Origin: Rivularia sp. T60_A2020_040
GTDB taxonomy: Bacteria; Cyanobacteriota; Cyanobacteriia; Cyanobacteriales; Nostocaceae
Direction of reading: 5' to 3'
Length of the DNA stretch: 34,918 nt
Assembly: GCA_015272215.1 (NCBI GenBank)
Contig: JACYMD010000119.1
Span: forward strand, 1-34,918
Shown here: positions 8,668-16,886 of the stretch, one piece after another
Layout of the letters: every line of letters begins with the position of its first letter
How positions within the stretch are numbered: the stretch's first letter is position 1
The notes under the pieces: model-generated
What the model saw: the letters and a program-made list of their open reading frames with translations, nothing else
Told to the model about the DNA's origin: nothing
The model's database searches: none
Position numbers and translations under genes: made by a program

Positions 8668-9681
8668 ATGAAAAATCTTCTTCCAACCCTACTGAAAATC
8701 GGTGGAATTACTTTCTCAGTAGTAATCTTCACAATAATTATCTTCTATTTATGGGCAAGCTCTAATAGTTATCCCCGGAATAAATATGCGGAAATTATAG
8801 ATTACCCAGCTTCACCACCGACTAATAAAGACGAATTTACGGTTATTACTTATAATATCGGTTATCTTTCTGGATTAACTAATAATCAAGCCGTTGATAG
8901 GGAGAAAAAGCTATTTGATGATAATCTTAAAACTGTTGTTGATGCCCTTAAGCCATTCAATGCTGATTTTATCGGTTTGCAAGAAATTGATTTAGAATCT
9001 AAACGTTCATTTAACATCAATCAAGTTGCTGAATTAGCAGAGCAACTTTCATTTAACCAAGCAGGAATAGCAATTAATTGGGATAAAAATTACGTACCAT
9101 TTCCCTACCTGCCATTTTCCGCTCACTTTGGTAAAATTTTATCAGGACAAGCTATATTAAGTCGTTATCCTATCACCAATAACAAACGTATTGTATTAGA
9201 TAAAGTTGCTAGTAAACCTTTTTTCTACAACGCTCTTTATTTAGATAGAGTCGCACAAGTCAGCGAAATTAAAGTTAATAATCGTTCCATTATTATCATC
9301 AACGTACATTTAGAAGCCTTTGATATACCCACTCGTCGTAAACAAACCGAATATATCCAAAAACTGCTCTCGGAATATGTTGATAAATATCCGGTATTGC
9401 TAATCGGTGATTTTAATAGTACAGTTCCTCCCATACCCGAAAATCCCCAACCAACTGTTGATATTTTATTAAAAACTGCGGCAATTAAATCCGCTTTGCC
9501 ACCCGAAGCTTTAAATAATCCCCAAATTGCAACTTTTCCTTCAGATAAACCCATTGTAAAATTCGATTACGTCTTCTATACTCCTAAAAATATAGAATTA
9601 ATAGAATGGCGAATTGTTGATCAAGTTAAACAAGCTTCTGATCATTTACCCGTAATGATGAAGTTTCGATTTAAGGATTAG
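8668..9681 (+). CDS. Membrane-anchored endonuclease/exonuclease/phosphatase (EEP) family protein
   Basis: A 337-residue protein with an N-terminal hydrophobic segment at about 10-30 (signal anchor) and a complete EEP metallo-phosphodiesterase domain outside it. The catalytic set is readable: Asn63 (Thr-Tyr-Asn-Ile), Glu106 (Leu-Gln-Glu-Ile-Asp), His214 (Asn-Val-His-Leu-Glu), Asp248 and Asn250 (Gly-Asp-Phe-Asn-Ser), Asp300, and Asp325-His326 (Ser-Asp-His-Leu-Pro). The family includes DNase I-like nucleases, sphingomyelinases and inositol phosphatases, and the sequence alone does not say which. Membrane anchoring makes a phospholipid or extracytoplasmic substrate plausible. It lies on the same strand, 393 bp after the SrfB-like gene, but with repeats between, so membership in that operon is open. 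Confidence 0.8.
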   Translation: MKNLLPTLLKIGGITFSVVIFTIIIFYLWASSNSYPRNKYAEIIDYPASPPTNKDEFTVITYNIGYLSGLTNNQAVDREKKLFDDNLKTVVDALKPFNADFIGLQEIDLESKRSFNINQVAELAEQLSFNQAGIAINWDKNYVPFPYLPFSAHFGKILSGQAILSRYPITNNKRIVLDKVASKPFFYNALYLDRVAQVSEIKVNNRSIIIINVHLEAFDIPTRRKQTEYIQKLLSEYVDKYPVLLIGDFNSTVPPIPENPQPTVDILLKTAAIKSALPPEALNNPQIATFPSDKPIVKFDYVFYTPKNIELIEWRIVDQVKQASDHLPVMMKFRFKD

Positions 9682-9698
9682 GAATAATCACATTTTTT

Positions 9699-9740
9699 AA
9701 CGCAAAGGAACACAAAGGTTGACGCGGAGGAACGCAAAGT
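9699..9740. repeat. Purine-rich degenerate repeat (acgcaaaggaacacaaagg)
   Basis: Imperfect copies of an (a)cgcaaagga unit fill half of the 89-bp gap between the EEP gene and the next gene. This degenerate repeat type is common between genes in Nostocales. Confidence 0.45.
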
Positions 9741-9770
9741 TTTTTTTACTCACATGATTGAATAATTCTA

Positions 9771-10907
9771 ATGCCCAACCTAAACAAATTATTAAATACT
9801 CAAAACTCAAAGTTAGCTTGGTTACTGCGGTTAAAACTGTTAGGGCTGCGAACCGAGTTAGAAGAAGCTTTGAAAACAGAAGTTTCTGACCCCGGAAGCG
9901 ATGCTTGTCGAGAACTTTTACAAGAATTAAATGTAATTTTAGAAGCTGAATATCAAAGTAATAATACTGAAGAAATTCCTTCTTGGGAAGATGTCTTAGA
10001 ACCAATTTCAAATCAACTTGAGAATAAACCACTACCCCAAAGCCAATTAAAACCAGTTACTCAAAACTTACTTGCTCACAAAGAATTATCGGCATACGTC
10101 GGTGAATATCAGTTTTACAGTCAAGATGATGCTCAATTATGGAACGAAATACAAAGATTATTATTAAGGGTACCTGAAAAACAAGCTGATATATTGCGAT
10201 CGCAAATTCTCAAACAAGTAAATATATTGGGTGCAACAGAAGATAAAGTTTCTTTACGACAACTTGCATTTCCCATCCACGAACATATTTACTCTGGTTT
10301 GAAAGGTAATATCCAAGCTTCGGGGTTGTGCTTTTCCAATATGGTTAATTTCGACGAACGATTAGACATTCAAAGAAGCGGTAGTGAACTCGATATCCTG
10401 GCTGCAATTGTTTCTACTTGTCTCAAATTTATCGAAATTGATCCGCATTTACATCATGCTTTAAGAAGTGTCGATAGATTCGGCGTTCGTTCCTTAAATT
10501 CAGTAGATAAACCTAAGTACATCACCGCATTAATCGAACGTTTTCACAGAGTAAAAGTAACTTTTAACACCGATAAATCCATCGCCCTGCGTGCAAGATT
10601 AGACTTAGATGAAGCCATACATTCATTAATTTATTTACCATGTGTTGACCGCTTTTCCTGGTGGGGAAAACTCCAACAAGAAGCCCGTCACACCTTAGAA
10701 GTAGCAGTACAGCAAGCGCGTCAAGCGGGATATCAAGTTCAGATTCGTCCTTTATGGGGAACTTACGCTGATGTTTACCCCTTCTCCAAAGACGATTTAC
10801 AAGTAGATATCGGTGGTATACCCGGAGAAGTTTCCGCTTGTCTGCGAGTTTATGCCAAAATCAACGATGAAACCCTTCCGGGAAGGGTGCTATTTCGTTC
10901 GTCTTGA
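9771..10907 (+). CDS. Unrecognised protein, possible fourth member of the GTPase/SrfB-like cluster
   Basis: 378 residues with no family I can name. The N-terminal 90 residues are charged and mostly helical with Leu-rich segments. The middle has an Arg-Ser-Gly-Ser-Glu-Leu-Asp-Ile-Leu helix and a His-Leu-His-His motif. The C-terminal third contains many aromatics (Arg-Phe-Ser-Trp-Trp-Gly-Lys) and ends in a predicted beta region (Tyr-Ala-Asp-Val-Tyr-Pro-Phe, Asp-Ile-Gly-Gly-Ile-Pro-Gly-Glu-Val). No signal peptide or membrane span. The last codons cross a palindrome at 10872-10888 (acccttcc-g-ggaagggt), so the extreme C-terminus may have been changed by a repeat. Being on the same strand after the SrfB-like and EEP genes is the only hint of role. 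Confidence 0.65.
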   Translation: MPNLNKLLNTQNSKLAWLLRLKLLGLRTELEEALKTEVSDPGSDACRELLQELNVILEAEYQSNNTEEIPSWEDVLEPISNQLENKPLPQSQLKPVTQNLLAHKELSAYVGEYQFYSQDDAQLWNEIQRLLLRVPEKQADILRSQILKQVNILGATEDKVSLRQLAFPIHEHIYSGLKGNIQASGLCFSNMVNFDERLDIQRSGSELDILAAIVSTCLKFIEIDPHLHHALRSVDRFGVRSLNSVDKPKYITALIERFHRVKVTFNTDKSIALRARLDLDEAIHSLIYLPCVDRFSWWGKLQQEARHTLEVAVQQARQAGYQVQIRPLWGTYADVYPFSKDDLQVDIGGIPGEVSACLRVYAKINDETLPGRVLFRSS

Positions 10908-10945
10908 AATATTAGTACCGAGCGAAGGGGACAATTTAAAGTTAT

Positions 10946-11096
10946 TAACTCCGGTGGTACTAACTCCGGTGGTACTAACTCCCGTACAGACGTAGCAATG
11001 CTACGTCTCTACAAAACTAACTCCTAACTCCCGTACAGACGTAGCAATGCTACGTCTCAACAAAACTAACTCCGGTGGTACTAACTCCGGTGGTAC
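10946..11096. repeat. Composite repeat block: 15-bp tandem units around two palindromes
   Basis: The 15-bp unit taactccggtggtac occurs twice at 10946-10975 and twice at 11067-11096. Between the two pairs lie two copies of the 21-bp palindrome agacgtagca-a-tgctacgtct (10987-11007 and 11036-11056) with shared flanks. The block ends exactly at the stop codon of the convergent PBP2 gene. The hairpins may serve both genes as a terminator-like structure. A reverse-complement copy of the unit lies at 15724-15742. Confidence 0.75.
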
Positions 11097-12932
11097 TCAC
11101 TGAGTCTTTTTCGCTTCAGCTTCAGGTTTTTGATATTTACCGGGATATTTTCTTTGGAAGTAATCTTCCATAACTTGTTTTACCATTGGTGCTGCGACTG
11201 CACCACCACCAGCCCCAGAGTGTTCACCGAATGCTAATACGACTATTTCCGGTTTGTCAGCGGGTGCATAGCCACCAAACCAAGCGTGATTGGCTTTGAC
11301 ACGACTTGATCTCCATGCTTCAGCAGTTCCGGTTTTACCAGCCATGGGAGGAATTGTCGGCGAATTCATTGATTTAGCCGTACCATTTGTAATTACTTCT
11401 CGCAATCCTTTACGAAGAATCTCGACGGTTGTTGGTTTCATCCCAATCGATTCTCGCCAGGTTTTGGCTTCTTCGTTAGTTTTGAGAATGTGGGGCTTGA
11501 CTAAATAGCCACCATTTGCAGGTATGGCGAACATTCGAGTTACTTGTAAAGGTGTAGTTAGTAATGCTCCTTGACCAATTGACATATTAACAGAATCACC
11601 TACCGTCCAATCGCGCTTCCACAATTTTCGTTGATAAGCGTTATCGGGTACAAAACCTCTGGATTCGCTAAAGGAAAATTCCGAACCTGTTTGTGAGCCA
11701 AATCCAAATTTTTTAGTCCATTTGATTAATTGTTCACCCCCGATTCTTGCACCTACTTGATAAAAGAATGTATCGCTACTCATAGCTAAAGCTCCGGTAA
11801 ATCCTAAAGGACCAAATCCAGCATGGTTCCATTCGTTAAATCGGTGTCCGCCGAAAATTCGATAACCATAAGTTTGTAGCACTGTATTCGGAGCAAATTT
11901 ACCCGATTCTAAACCTGCTGCGACAGTAACAACCTTAAAAGTACTTGCAGGAGGATAAGCTCTGAAGGCACGATTGAGCATGGGATGGTTTTTACCTAAA
12001 AGTATTGCTTCTAACTCTTTAGGTGAGGGTTTTTGCTTAGAAAATACATTGGGATCAAATGCCGGATTAGATACCATTGCTAAAATCCCTCCGTTCTCCG
12101 GATGCATGGCGATAACTGTGCCGGTTTGTCCTTGCAAGGCTTTGTAAGCAGCTTTTTGTAAATCTATATCTATGGTTAATTTAATATCTTGACCGGGTTT
12201 TGCTTGTTTTACGCCTAATGTTCTTAAGGGACGACCTTTACCATCAACTTCCACCTGTTGACCGCCCCATTCCCCCCTGAGCGTAGTTTCAAATGCTTTT
12301 TCTACACCCATCTGTCCAATTACATCTCCAAGACGGTAGCCGTCTTTCTTCTTCTCTGCTAACTGTTCTGCGGTGAGTTCGCGGGTATAACCGATGACGT
12401 GAGCTAATTGTGCGCCATGAGGATAGTAACGAATGGCTTCTCGGTTAATTTCTACACCTGGTAGCTCGCTTTCATACTCTTTTAAAGCTGTAATTTGTCC
12501 CAAGCTGATATCACGAGCAATTCTGACTAAGGAGGAGTTTGGTCCAGCTTCTGTTAATTTCTCTTCAATTTCTTTTTGGGGTATACCAAGGATTTGAGAT
12601 AAACGCGGACCGATTGTGTTCCATGTCTCTTCTTTTTTATGAGCCATAGGCCACAAATATACAGAATGGGGATAGCGAGTTGTAGCTAACAGCTTGCCAT
12701 TTCGATCGTAAATATTACCTCGTTCTGGCTGACGAAGAATCAAGCGAATCCGATTATCTTGCGCTCGTTTTTTGAAGCTTTCTCCTTTAACTATTTGTAA
12801 GTATGCTAATCGACTAAGTATTCCACTTGTCAACAACAAGGTGAATAGGATTAAGAATATGGATTGGTAGCCTTTTCCTACGGTACGGGCATCTTTTTCC
12901 TTACCGATGCGAGGTAGTTGTAATAAGGTCAT
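11097..12932 (-). CDS. mrdA: Penicillin-binding protein 2 (class B peptidoglycan transpeptidase)
   Basis: 611 residues from the chosen start. Class B PBP that cross-links peptidoglycan during lateral wall growth, working with a RodA-type glycosyltransferase at the cytoplasmic membrane. Visible: one N-terminal membrane span (about 23-43), the dimerisation-domain signature Arg-Gly-Asn-Ile-Tyr-Asp-Arg-Asn-Gly, then the transpeptidase domain with Ser-Thr-Phe-Lys (nucleophile Ser330), the second motif Ser-Ser-Asp at 385-387, and Lys-Thr-Gly at 533-535. The ATG at 12932 gives the N-terminus usual for cyanobacterial homologues (Met-Thr-Leu-Leu-Gln); an in-frame ATG at 12980 would add 16 residues. 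Length fits PBP2. The C-terminal tail is Lys/Glu-rich and its stop codon abuts the repeat block at 10946-11096. Confidence 0.9.
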   Translation of the reverse strand: MTLLQLPRIGKEKDARTVGKGYQSIFLILFTLLLTSGILSRLAYLQIVKGESFKKRAQDNRIRLILRQPERGNIYDRNGKLLATTRYPHSVYLWPMAHKKEETWNTIGPRLSQILGIPQKEIEEKLTEAGPNSSLVRIARDISLGQITALKEYESELPGVEINREAIRYYPHGAQLAHVIGYTRELTAEQLAEKKKDGYRLGDVIGQMGVEKAFETTLRGEWGGQQVEVDGKGRPLRTLGVKQAKPGQDIKLTIDIDLQKAAYKALQGQTGTVIAMHPENGGILAMVSNPAFDPNVFSKQKPSPKELEAILLGKNHPMLNRAFRAYPPASTFKVVTVAAGLESGKFAPNTVLQTYGYRIFGGHRFNEWNHAGFGPLGFTGALAMSSDTFFYQVGARIGGEQLIKWTKKFGFGSQTGSEFSFSESRGFVPDNAYQRKLWKRDWTVGDSVNMSIGQGALLTTPLQVTRMFAIPANGGYLVKPHILKTNEEAKTWRESIGMKPTTVEILRKGLREVITNGTAKSMNSPTIPPMAGKTGTAEAWRSSRVKANHAWFGGYAPADKPEIVVLAFGEHSGAGGGAVAAPMVKQVMEDYFQRKYPGKYQKPEAEAKKTQ

Positions 12933-12980
12933 AACACAAAAATTTATAGAGAAAATAGCATTATCTGTATACGATTGCAT

Positions 12981-13334
12981 CCTGGTATTAACCGGGAGAC
13001 GACCGTTAAATAATTAAAAGCATATATTGGATTTACGTGTATTTTTAGCTACTTTGTGTTAAACAGTAAAAGTCCTAAGACATTTGTTTTTTTTAACAAA
13101 GTTAGGGAGTTTAATACCCTCTGTAAAAACAAGACGTTTTATGTGGGGTAAAATCTCCATTTCCTTGACGTAATTAATTGTCAAATGGCTGAATTTGTAC
13201 TATACCGACGGCATTTAGTAGCAAGGAATTTGTTTTTGACGTATACAATAAACCATGATTGCCTATAATAGTTAGCTTAATAGACTACATATGTTGGCGC
13301 AAATACGTACAAACACACATTTTAAAAAAGGATT
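12981..13334. promoter_or_regulatory. Divergent intergenic region with likely promoter of the ABC ATPase gene
   Basis: The space between the divergent PBP2 and ABC-ATPase genes must hold both promoters. A TATAAT hexamer at 13264-13269, about 65 bp before the ATPase start, is the best -10 candidate for the plus-strand gene. No -35 lies at 17 bp; a TTGACG at 13236-13241 is 22 bp away, too far for a standard promoter. The ATPase gene has a good ribosome binding site (aaagga) just before its ATG at 13335. Confidence 0.35.
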
Positions 13335-14465
13335 ATGTCTCAAACTATAACGCAGCAGCAAGAAGATATCACAACTTTTGAGTCACTTGATGTTGAATTG
13401 TCTGGAGTGTTCAAATTTTTTAACAAAGAACCGGCTTTACACGGCATAGATTTAGATGTCAGACAAGGAGAATTTTTTAGTATTCTCGGTCCTTCCGGTT
13501 GTGGAAAGACAACTATCTTACGTTTAATTGCTGGTTTCGAGAAACCTGACGCTGGTGAAGTATTTATTCAAAGTCGTCTGATGGCTAAAATTCCTCCTCA
13601 TCGTAGACCAGTTAATACTGTTTTTCAAAGTTATGCTTTGTTTGACCATCTCAATGTATGGGATAACATCGCATTTGGCTTGAAATTAAAGAAACTACGC
13701 AAAGCCCAAATTGCCACTAGAGTCCAAGAAGCTTTACAACTCGTAAAAATGGAAAGTTTGCGATCGCGATTTCCCCATCAACTTTCGGGAGGTCAACAGC
13801 AGCGTGTAGCATTAGCACGGGCTTTAGTCAATCGTCCAGCGGTGGTATTGTTAGACGAACCTCTCGGTGCTTTAGATTTAAAACTGCGTAAGGAAATGCA
13901 AGTTGAGTTATTAAATTTACATAGAAATTTGGGATTAACTTTCATCATGGTAACGCACGACCAGGAGGAAGCTTTGTCGTTATCTCAACGTATTGCGATT
14001 ATGAATCATGGAAAAGTTGAACAAATCGGTACGCCAAAGGAAATTTATGATCAGCCGCTATCAGCTTTTGTAGCTGATTTTATTGGAGATACTAATCTGT
14101 TATTGGGGGAAATAGCAGATGTTGATGCAGCCAATATCGAAGTTATAACCAAAGCTGGACTGAAAGTTATTGTCAAGCGTAATGCATTCACTCCTACGGG
14201 AGTATCTCAAAGTGTATCATTGAGTGTGCGTCCGGAAAAAATTCAGCTTTCATTGTATAAACCGAGCGTACAAAATAACTGTTTTGAAGGACGTTTAATT
14301 AACATTATGTATTTAGGAACTCACGTTAATTATGTAATTGAATTAACGCCTTTGTTACATATTACTGTGATGCAGCCGAGTACATTTGGGATGTTACCAA
14401 ACCCGGAAACACCAATTTATGCTTGGTGGTCAGAAAATGATTGTTTGGCTTTAGTTAATAATTAA
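13335..14465 (+). CDS. potA: Spermidine/putrescine-type ABC transporter ATP-binding protein
   Basis: A 376-residue cytoplasmic ATPase subunit that powers uptake of polyamines or a similar small cation. All ABC motifs are present: Walker A Gly-Pro-Ser-Gly-Cys-Gly-Lys-Thr at 52-59, Q-loop Gln98, signature Leu-Ser-Gly-Gly-Gln at 150-154, Walker B Val-Val-Leu-Leu-Asp-Glu at 170-175, D-loop, and switch His208. The C-terminal 120 residues form a TOBE regulatory domain, as in PotA/CysA-type subunits. Start ATG has aaagga before it. Followed after 124 bp by a binding-protein gene on the same strand. No permease gene is adjacent, so the membrane subunits must be encoded elsewhere. Substrate assignment rests on similarity to PotA and on the PotD-like neighbour. 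Confidence 0.82.
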   Translation: MSQTITQQQEDITTFESLDVELSGVFKFFNKEPALHGIDLDVRQGEFFSILGPSGCGKTTILRLIAGFEKPDAGEVFIQSRLMAKIPPHRRPVNTVFQSYALFDHLNVWDNIAFGLKLKKLRKAQIATRVQEALQLVKMESLRSRFPHQLSGGQQQRVALARALVNRPAVVLLDEPLGALDLKLRKEMQVELLNLHRNLGLTFIMVTHDQEEALSLSQRIAIMNHGKVEQIGTPKEIYDQPLSAFVADFIGDTNLLLGEIADVDAANIEVITKAGLKVIVKRNAFTPTGVSQSVSLSVRPEKIQLSLYKPSVQNNCFEGRLINIMYLGTHVNYVIELTPLLHITVMQPSTFGMLPNPETPIYAWWSENDCLALVNN

Positions 14466-14472
14466 ATGATTC

Positions 14473-14504
14473 AATAATTAAATAATTAAATAATTAAATA
14501 ATTA
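14473..14504. repeat. Perfect 8-bp tandem repeat (aataatta x4)
   Basis: Four exact copies of aataatta followed by a partial one, between the ABC ATPase and binding-protein genes. The unit is 8 bp, unlike the 7-bp STRRs elsewhere in this window, and copy number could vary by slippage. Confidence 0.7.
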
Positions 14505-14589
14505 ATTAATAGTTTAATACTTGAATCTGTAATATTTTCTCCATGTTGATTTTTACTTGTCGATTTAAATAAAAAACAATAAATAATAA

Positions 14590-15675
14590 ATGATTAGAAG
14601 AAGAGAATTTCTTACAGGGTTGGCTGCATTTTCTGGATTAATAACTGCAAGTTGCGGTTGGAAGTTAGGTGATGTGAGAGCATCTTCTACCATAGCGAAT
14701 AAATTTGATAAATTGCATCTTTTTACTTGGAGTCAATACACAGATAGCAACTTATTAAAAACTTTTACTACCCAAACTGGTATCAAAGTACTTGCAGATG
14801 TATATGATGCTAATGAAGTAATGCTTGCTAAATTACAAGCAAGTGGTGGTGGTACTTACAGCCTGATTTATCCATCTGATTATATGGTAGGTAAGATGGT
14901 AAATCAAGGATTATTAAAACAAATTGATCGCAAACGTTTAATCGGGTTGGATAATTTATTTCCTCGCTTCCAAAATCCCGAATATGACGCGAATAATAAT
15001 TACAGCGTTCCGATGAGTTGGGGTACTACTGGCTTTATTTACAATTCCGAAGAAATTACTACACCTCCTCAAGATTGGGATTATCTGTGGAAAAATAAAG
15101 AAAAACTTTCCAAACGAATTACCTTACTCAATGATGCACGAGAGGTAATTGGTGGAGTTTTAAAAATGCTGGGTTATTCCTATAATTCCCAGAATGAAAC
15201 TGATATCAAACAAGCTTATGAACAGCTACAAAATTTGAAACCTCACATTGCTGCTTTTAGTACCGATGGATGGAGAAATCAAATCATGTCAGGAGATTTA
15301 ATCTTAGCAATGTGTTATTCTTCAGATGCTTTTCAAATAACCAGAGAAAACCCTAAATTAAAATACATAACACCTGCAAGCGGTTCATCTTTATGGACTG
15401 ATACAATTGCCATTCCTAGAACATCTAGTAATCTAAATGGTGCCTATGAATGGATAAACTTCATGTTAAAACCAGAAGTTTCAGCATCCATGAGTCAACG
15501 GTTAGGTGTTGCTACTCCAAATAGTGCCGGTTTTGAATTATTGGCTCCAGAAATTCAAAATAATCCAACTTTATTTCCACCAGAAGATGTTTTAGAAAAA
15601 TGCGAGCGCCTTGCTCCTGTTGGAGAATTTGAACAGGTTTATGAGCGTTACTGGACTAAATTAACCAGTGGGTGA
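14590..15675 (+). CDS. potD: PotD-like extracellular polyamine-binding protein
   Basis: A 361-residue solute-binding protein of the spermidine/putrescine group that would deliver ligand to the ABC transporter from the periplasm. The N-terminus has a twin-arginine signature (Arg-Arg-Arg-Glu-Phe-Leu), a short hydrophobic core and Thr-Ala-Ser-Cys ending at Cys22, so it may be exported by Tat and possibly lipidated, although Thr at -3 is a weak lipobox. The mature part starts with Leu-His-Leu-Phe-Thr-Trp-Ser-Gln-Tyr and contains Tyr-Pro-Ser-Asp-Tyr-Met and Trp-Gly-Thr-Thr-Gly-Phe, typical of PotD-like folds. Downstream lie only repeats and a gene on the opposite strand; potB and potC are missing here. 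Confidence 0.8.
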   Translation: MIRRREFLTGLAAFSGLITASCGWKLGDVRASSTIANKFDKLHLFTWSQYTDSNLLKTFTTQTGIKVLADVYDANEVMLAKLQASGGGTYSLIYPSDYMVGKMVNQGLLKQIDRKRLIGLDNLFPRFQNPEYDANNNYSVPMSWGTTGFIYNSEEITTPPQDWDYLWKNKEKLSKRITLLNDAREVIGGVLKMLGYSYNSQNETDIKQAYEQLQNLKPHIAAFSTDGWRNQIMSGDLILAMCYSSDAFQITRENPKLKYITPASGSSLWTDTIAIPRTSSNLNGAYEWINFMLKPEVSASMSQRLGVATPNSAGFELLAPEIQNNPTLFPPEDVLEKCERLAPVGEFEQVYERYWTKLTSG

Positions 15676-15682
15676 ATCGATT

Positions 15683-15858
15683 TTGGATTTTAGATTTTAG
15701 ATTTTGGATTTTGGATTGAGAGGAGTTAGTACCACCGGAGTTAGGAATTGTAGAGACGGGGCGTATTGCTACGTCTGTACCGGAGTTAGGAGTACGAGTG
15801 TCTTGCTGGCTATATTATACAATAATGCCCCATTACCCATTACCAATTACCAATTACC
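15683..15858. repeat. Mixed repeat block: heptamer STRR, 15-bp unit, 29-bp dispersed repeat
   Basis: It holds tandem ttttgga/ttttaga heptamers (about 15683-15716), the reverse complement of the 15-bp unit from 10946 (15724-15742), a 29-bp sequence at 15750-15778 identical to 21456-21484, and taccaat heptamers at 15840-15858. No real gene is present; a 63-codon open frame here is made of repeats. Confidence 0.65.
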
Positions 15859-15863
15859 AGCAA

Positions 15864-16712
15864 TCAAACAACATCTGCCGTCATTTCTTCAGTAAAACCT
15901 AAACTTCTACGCTCTTTAAAAAACACCTGTTTCATGCCTTGAGTATAAGGTTTAATTAATTCTTTTTGTTCTGAATCTAAACGACTTTCCATTTCCGAAG
16001 CTAAAATTTCACACCATTTTTCAGTTAATTCCCATTTTATTTCAACTCCTTCTACTACCATTGCACATAAAGGAATTAATTCTTGTTCGATTGGTGTCAG
16101 ACTCTGTTCTAAAAAACATAATAATATATAAGCTTGGAACATATTTAAGTCACGAGAACAAGAATGTGTGATACCACGCTCTGTTAATTTACCTCTTCTA
16201 CTACGACTAGTAGGTAATAATTCAATTAGCTGACGATAAACTGATTGGGCAATTTCCGACGCAGCTGGCATCATTTGTTCTACAAGCTTTAATTGCGGCG
16301 AATTCAACTCATAATTAACAGCATTAAAACACACTCTTTGCCAAGGCATCGCAACTTGTTCTTCAACAAATTTTAAATAAGGTGTTAATAATACTTGTTC
16401 GGCAGATGTTAATTTTTTTAGGATTAATTGATTGGTGAAATTTAATTGCGAAGTCATAAAACCAAGACTGCGCCAATCTTTAGATGCTACGTGTTGCTCC
16501 TGAAATACAATTAATATCGGTTCTAAAGCATATGCAAGTTCCTCTACTGCTGGTATAACCCACTGAGAAAGAGTGTTATTTTCTATTTCTATTTTTGGTG
16601 ACTGTTGCTGATAAATTTCCATTAACTTTTTATAAACACGAAAAGCAAATTGTGTAATCCGCCTTGCTTCACTTAAATCTAAAACATTCGGATGAATTTT
16701 ACCAGCGAACAT
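15864..16712 (-). CDS. Unrecognised helical protein
   Basis: 282 residues, mostly alpha-helical by composition, without signal peptide, membrane span or any catalytic motif that I recognise. Notable parts: Arg-Arg-Ile-Thr-Gln-Phe-Ala-Phe-Arg-Val-Tyr near the N-terminus; a basic Ser-Arg-Ser-Arg-Arg-Gly-Lys stretch in the middle, followed by a Thr-His-Ser-Cys-Ser-Arg-Asp segment; and a charged C-terminal helix ending Glu-Arg-Arg-Ser-Leu-Gly-Phe. Codon use matches the neighbours. It has an isolated position: repeats lie downstream and a 1.3-kb gap upstream, which holds an NtcA-like site 160 bp before the start and a TATAAT on its strand at 16852-16857. Probably a lineage-specific cyanobacterial protein; function unknown. 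Confidence 0.65.
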   Translation of the reverse strand: MFAGKIHPNVLDLSEARRITQFAFRVYKKLMEIYQQQSPKIEIENNTLSQWVIPAVEELAYALEPILIVFQEQHVASKDWRSLGFMTSQLNFTNQLILKKLTSAEQVLLTPYLKFVEEQVAMPWQRVCFNAVNYELNSPQLKLVEQMMPAASEIAQSVYRQLIELLPTSRSRRGKLTERGITHSCSRDLNMFQAYILLCFLEQSLTPIEQELIPLCAMVVEGVEIKWELTEKWCEILASEMESRLDSEQKELIKPYTQGMKQVFFKERRSLGFTEEMTADVV

Positions 16713-16851
16713 TAATATAGACTTTATTTATTCAGTTGTATCTTTTTTTACGATAAACCCCGCAATGACCAGTTCACAAAAACTTCATCAAACTTTAGCT
16801 ATACTTTATTAATTTTTTGTCCGCTTGAGAGATGTGAGCCTTGAAATAGGT

Positions 16852-16857
16852 ATTATA
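16852..16857 (-). promoter_or_regulatory. Possible -10 box for the 282-residue unknown protein gene
   Basis: Minus-strand TATAAT about 140 bp upstream of the start codon. The NtcA-like site at 16873-16886 lies 15 bp upstream of it, shorter than the roughly 22 bp usual for NtcA-activated promoters, so joint function is uncertain. Confidence 0.3.
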
Positions 16858-16872
16858 TTTGATATAATTTCT

Positions 16873-16886
16873 GTAACAATCATTAC
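16873..16886. promoter_or_regulatory. NtcA-like site (GTA-N8-TAC)
   Basis: gtaacaatcattac fits the NtcA core GTA-N8-TAC and shares GTAACA with well-known strong sites such as that of glnA. NtcA is the nitrogen-control activator of cyanobacteria. The site could serve the minus-strand gene starting at 16712, or a distal promoter for the invertase gene 1.1 kb to the right. The core motif arises by chance several times in 35 kb, so confidence is limited. Confidence 0.3.

Noticed and set aside
9697-10032. A 111-codon minus-strand frame overlapping the 378-residue gene
   Set aside because: It is a shadow of the plus-strand gene, with low-complexity composition and no supporting context.
13039-13052. 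GTA-N8-TAC motif between PBP2 and the ABC ATPase gene
   Set aside because: Only the six-base core matches, and no -10 box lies at the right distance on either strand. About eight such cores are expected by chance in 35 kb.
15704-15895. A 63-codon open frame between the binding-protein gene and the 282-residue gene
   Set aside because: It is composed of STRR and dispersed-repeat DNA and overlaps the end of the opposite-strand gene.
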